Assembly (NCBI GenBank): GCA_032718865.1
Contig: JALUTQ010000032.1
Location: 62,001 to 126,000, forward strand
Origin: Tilletia caries
Taxonomy: Eukaryota > Basidiomycota > Exobasidiomycetes > Tilletiales > Tilletiaceae
Length of the DNA stretch: 64,000 nucleotides
Direction of reading: 5' to 3'
Every line of letters begins with the position of its first letter. Position 1 is the stretch's first letter. The notes under the pieces are model-generated. The model ran no database searches. It saw only the letters and a program-made list of their open reading frames with translations, and had not been told where the DNA came from. Below are positions 61,326-64,000 of the stretch, piece after piece. The position numbers and the translations under genes are program-made.

Positions 61326-62594
61326 ATGTCAGCCCCTCCGACTACGACGACGACGACTGGCACTGTTCCACACAACGGCCTCGCAGGTACATCCCCTCCC
61401 TCCTCCCCCTCCTCTCTCCGCTCTATCACTGACCAACCCCATCTCCCACCCATCAGCCGCAGCGACCTCCTCCGTCCCCATCGTGCCGGCCCACCCGGCC
61501 CACCTGCCCACGGAGCTCTGCAACGTGTGCCTGCCCGCCGACCCCGCGGGCACGACGGTCGTACCCTACAAGAGCGCGCACAAGCTCGAGGGCAAAGTCG
61601 TCCTCATCTCCGGCGGCGATAGTGGAATGTAAGTAAACCTGCACATAACCTCCCTTCTCGTCCCCGCCTGGTTGGTCTGATCTTTTCGATTTTTTTTTGG
61701 TTTAAATTGGAATAGCGGCCGCGCCGCTGCGCTGCTGTGCGCCCTCGAAGGCGCCGCCGTCATCATCAACTACGCCACCTCCTCCACAGACGCCTCCGAG
61801 ACGCTCTCGCTCATCCGGACTCACTGCGGGCCCTCGCACCCGTGCGAGGCGCACAAGATCGACGTGAGTGTGGAGAGCGAGGCTAAAGAGTGTGTGCGGG
61901 CGGTTGTGGCGCGGTTTGGGGGGGTGGATGTGCTTTTTAATTGTGCGGGGGTTGGGGCGGGGGGGAAGGGGGATGTGTTGGAGTTGGAGAGTGATGAATG
62001 GATGAAGACGTTTGCTGTGAACGTCCATGGTGAGTTTACACACACTTCATTTTCCTCACCCTGGTACTCTTTCACTCAACAATACACCTTGGGATACACA
62101 CCAGGCATGTTCTTCCTAACCAAGGCCGCAATCCCACACATGAAGCCCGGCAGCTCGATCATCAACATGAGCTCCCTCTCCGCGCTGCTCGGCAGCCCGA
62201 GCCAGCTGGACGACTCCGCTTCGAAGGGCGCGGTGCTCTCCTTCACGCGGGCGCTCTCGTCGCAGATCGTGCGGAGTCGGGGGATCAGGGTGAATGCGAT
62301 TGCGGCGGGGTCGATTGAGACGCCGGGTACGGGTGCGGGTGGTGAGGTGGGGAAGAGTACGTTGGGGACGGGTACGCCGATGGGTCGGGCGGGGGTGCCG
62401 GGCGAGGTGGCTGCTTGTATGGTCTTCCTTGCTAGTCCGGAGAGCTCGTACATCTCGGGCTCGACGATGCACCCCAATGGTGAGTCCACCTCTTTCTCTG
62501 TGTATCTGTCCACTGATCTGATCTGACCTTTGGGATTTCGTTGCGTTGCGTTGCGTTGCGTCGCGTTGCAGGTGGGATGCCGACCAACAGCTGA
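61326..62594 (+). CDS. SDR-family protein, GS39/YghA-like, catalytic Tyr replaced
   Basis: Exons 61326-61386, 61457-61628, 61716-62029, 62105-62479 and 62572-62594 give 314 aa. The cofactor motif is GGDSGIGRAAA, typical of the GS39/YghA group, and the N-terminal extension with YKSAHKLEGKVVLI fits this group. NCAGVG stands for NNAG, and the active-site Ser is in INMSSLSALLGS. Where the family has YSATK or YASTK, this protein has DSASK (codon GAC at the Tyr position); the following Lys is kept. The C-terminus is standard (PMGRAGVPGEVA..VFLAS, ESSYISG, GGMPTN). Without Tyr the usual proton transfer should fail, so it may be a binding protein, use another base, or carry an inactivating change. 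A TATAAATA box precedes it. Confidence 0.88.
62539..62571. repeat. TTGCG pentanucleotide run at a splice acceptor
   Basis: Four to six GTTGC-type units run directly into the CAG acceptor of the last SDR intron. Length changes would alter the branch-to-acceptor distance. Confidence 0.75.
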
Positions 62595-62877
62595 ATTCGA
62601 ATTTCGAATCGAGGTCCTGATACGACCGTACACCTCAAAGCACCCACCACTCGTCTTCGCTCTGCTTCTCCCCCTGCCGCGCGCTCTGCTGCGTGCATGT
62701 TTGTATGTTGTCGTTCTGCCCTTGTCCAAGCTGTGAGCTGTGTTTGTGGTGAGCGGTGTGATCACGTGTGGCTGCTGTTACGGCCGAGAGAAGGGGCCCG
62801 AGCTTCCAGTTCCACGACTCGCGCGGCGAGCTTCCTTCTGAGCACCGACCTTCACCTTCACACACACACACGCAGCG

Positions 62878-62942
62878 ATGGTCGGACTCGGGACAGCATC
62901 GCACGCGCGCAGGCGGCACGCAGCCGCAGCACTCGCCAGGAG

Positions 62943-62973
<31 letters not shown>

Positions 62974-64000
62974 TGGCTCAGCGTCCTCCTCCTCACCCTC
63001 GCCGCCCTCCTGCTCGCCCCCGTAGCAGCAGCTTCACAAGCACGACGCTCGCCCTCCGCAACAGGAAACCGCATCCTCATCGTCCACGACGCCGAGCACG
63101 CACCCGCATCCTCCCTCTCCACCCTGCGCACCATCCTCACCCAGCGCGGCTACGCTATCACCTTCCGCGACGCCAAGCGATCCAAGCCCATCCTGGTCGA
63201 GTACGACGAGCCCAACTTCGACCACGTCCTCCTCCTCTCACCGGGAAGCAAGACGCTCCCTGCCGACCTGTCTGCGCAGAAGTTGGTCAGCTTCTTGAAG
63301 GACGGCGGGAATGTTGTGTTTGGTCTGTCGGCGGACACCGTTACGCCTGCGATGCGCGATCTGGCGAGGGAGTTCAGTTTGGAGTTCCAGGAGCGGGGGA
63401 ATGCGCTTGTTGATCATTTCCGCTTTTCACAAGGGGACGACGGCCGACATGCCAGTGTGCTCATTGGTGGGGAGGTCGTTGATGCGAGCACGGGACTCTT
63501 TGCGGGCGGCCTTGTGGGGAATCAGGTCGTGTTTTCGACGGAGACGTTGGAGAAGGTGAGGAAGGAGCCGTTTGTGTATCAGGACGGGAGCGTGCATCAG
63601 GTCGGCGACGTCCCCTTCGCCTTCCCTCTCGTCCTGCCCCCCGGATCGTCCTTCTCTGCCGAACCACCCACCGCCGCCGCCGCCGCCGCACCCTCCACCG
63701 AGGAGACCACCGAAGGCGAGCAGACGACCTCGAAGTTGAACACCGCCGAGGCTCTGGCCAGCACGAGCGACACCTTGACCGCTCTCGGACCTTTCGCGCC
63801 TGTTCTTGTCGGGAACGGCACCACGGGCAGCGGGGGCGGACAGGGCGCCATCGCGCTCGACGAAGGGATCACCTCCCTCGTGAGCGCCTTCCAACTGGCC
63901 GACAACAGCGCGCGGGCCCTCTGGATCGGCAGCAGTGCCCTCTTCTCCGACGCTCGCCTTTCTGGGGGAAGCACGCGGGCGGTGCTGGAGGATCTGCTGG
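62878..64000 (+). CDS. WBP1: oligosaccharyltransferase subunit OST48/Wbp1, 5' part
   Basis: Open from the ATG at 62878 to the window edge (374 codons). Residues ~22-52 form a signal sequence with five tandem Met-Gly pairs (MGMGMGMGMG, ATGGGC x5) before WLSVLLLTLAALLLAPVAAA. The mature part has family blocks: GNRILIVHDAEH, SLSTLRTILTQRGYAITFRD, EYDEPNFDHVLLLSPGSK, LVSFLKDGGNVVFGLS, and later GLVGNQVVFSTETLEKV. A Ser/Thr/Ala insert (PPTAAAAAAPSTEE) interrupts the middle. OST48 is part of the ER complex that transfers the glycan from dolichol to Asn in secretory proteins. The Met-Gly run gives several alternative starts. No intron is seen in this part. Confidence 0.9.

Noticed and set aside
1..64000. 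tRNA, rRNA and CRISPR arrays
   Set aside because: I saw no cloverleaf-like sequence with a convincing T-loop, no rRNA blocks, and no regularly spaced repeats with unique spacers. A tRNA scan would be decisive.

Overview
This is a stretch of a fungal nuclear genome, most likely a basidiomycete; I favour a smut-like Ustilaginomycotina species (inference). The evidence is short introns of about 60-110 bp with GTRAGT donors, GC-rich housekeeping genes full of Ala/Ser/Gln tracts, a split-codon Zn2Cys6 regulator, fungal MID1, TIM54 and mitochondrial EF-Tu genes, and a Crypton-type tyrosine recombinase. No bacterial operons, tRNA, rRNA or CRISPR were seen.

Layout. (1) 1-3.3 kb: the 3' end of a possible PPR-like gene and a convergent gene for an acidic repeat protein with eight AWAL motifs. 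(2) 3.7-35.1 kb, with an outlier at 44.6-45.8 kb: a large island of small secreted-protein genes in at least five families, named here A-E. Family A (3 genes) has a signal peptide and a Lys-Arg pair created at the first splice junction. Family B has ten copies plus two relics: a signal peptide, an (A)PLPD/CPxCP neighbourhood, two introns in fixed phases (0 and 1) and a helical third exon. Family C (2) is a short leader-like ORF. Family D (3) is a secreted Pro-rich repeat protein. Family E (2 plus a relic) is a secreted protein with a Cys-containing C-terminal exon. A convergent module B(+)>/<D(-), followed by a shared spacer and E(-), occurs three times (7.8-13.2, 21.9-23.4 and 32.2-35.1 kb) at different stages of decay. 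Several copies are broken (B2, B7, D2, E1 and relics), which looks like birth-and-death evolution.

(3) Mobile DNA lies in and beside the island. A gag-only LTR element (10.1-12.8 kb, minus strand) has 404-bp LTRs, a 4-bp target duplication and a readable primer binding site. A Crypton-like element with a six-exon recombinase gene occupies about 35.5-40.9 kb. A dispersed repeat of about 500 bp lies in inverted orientation at 17.0 and 25.3 kb. (4) 41.4-43.8 kb: MID1. (5) 44.6-45.8 kb: an inverted copy of the C/B6 promoter segment, now fused upstream of a family A gene. (6) 46.4-64 kb: a conserved housekeeping block with an acyl-CoA thioesterase, a membrane protein with an N-terminal SAP/HeH-like motif, a 1593-aa Zn2Cys6 factor, TIM54, mitochondrial EF-Tu, an SDR lacking its catalytic Tyr, and the start of OST48/WBP1.

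Most promising for novelty is the B/D/E secreted-protein island. Its family B promoters carry a hyphenated palindrome (AGCGGCT-N8-AGCCGCT) about 180-240 bp before the start codon. One copy shows a compensatory change in both arms and another carries a perfect threefold 22-bp amplification. Shared promoter symmetry suggests co-regulation of the family, possibly by a CGG/CCG-binding Zn2Cys6 factor. All gene models come from reading splice signals by eye and comparing paralogues within the window; no database search was possible.
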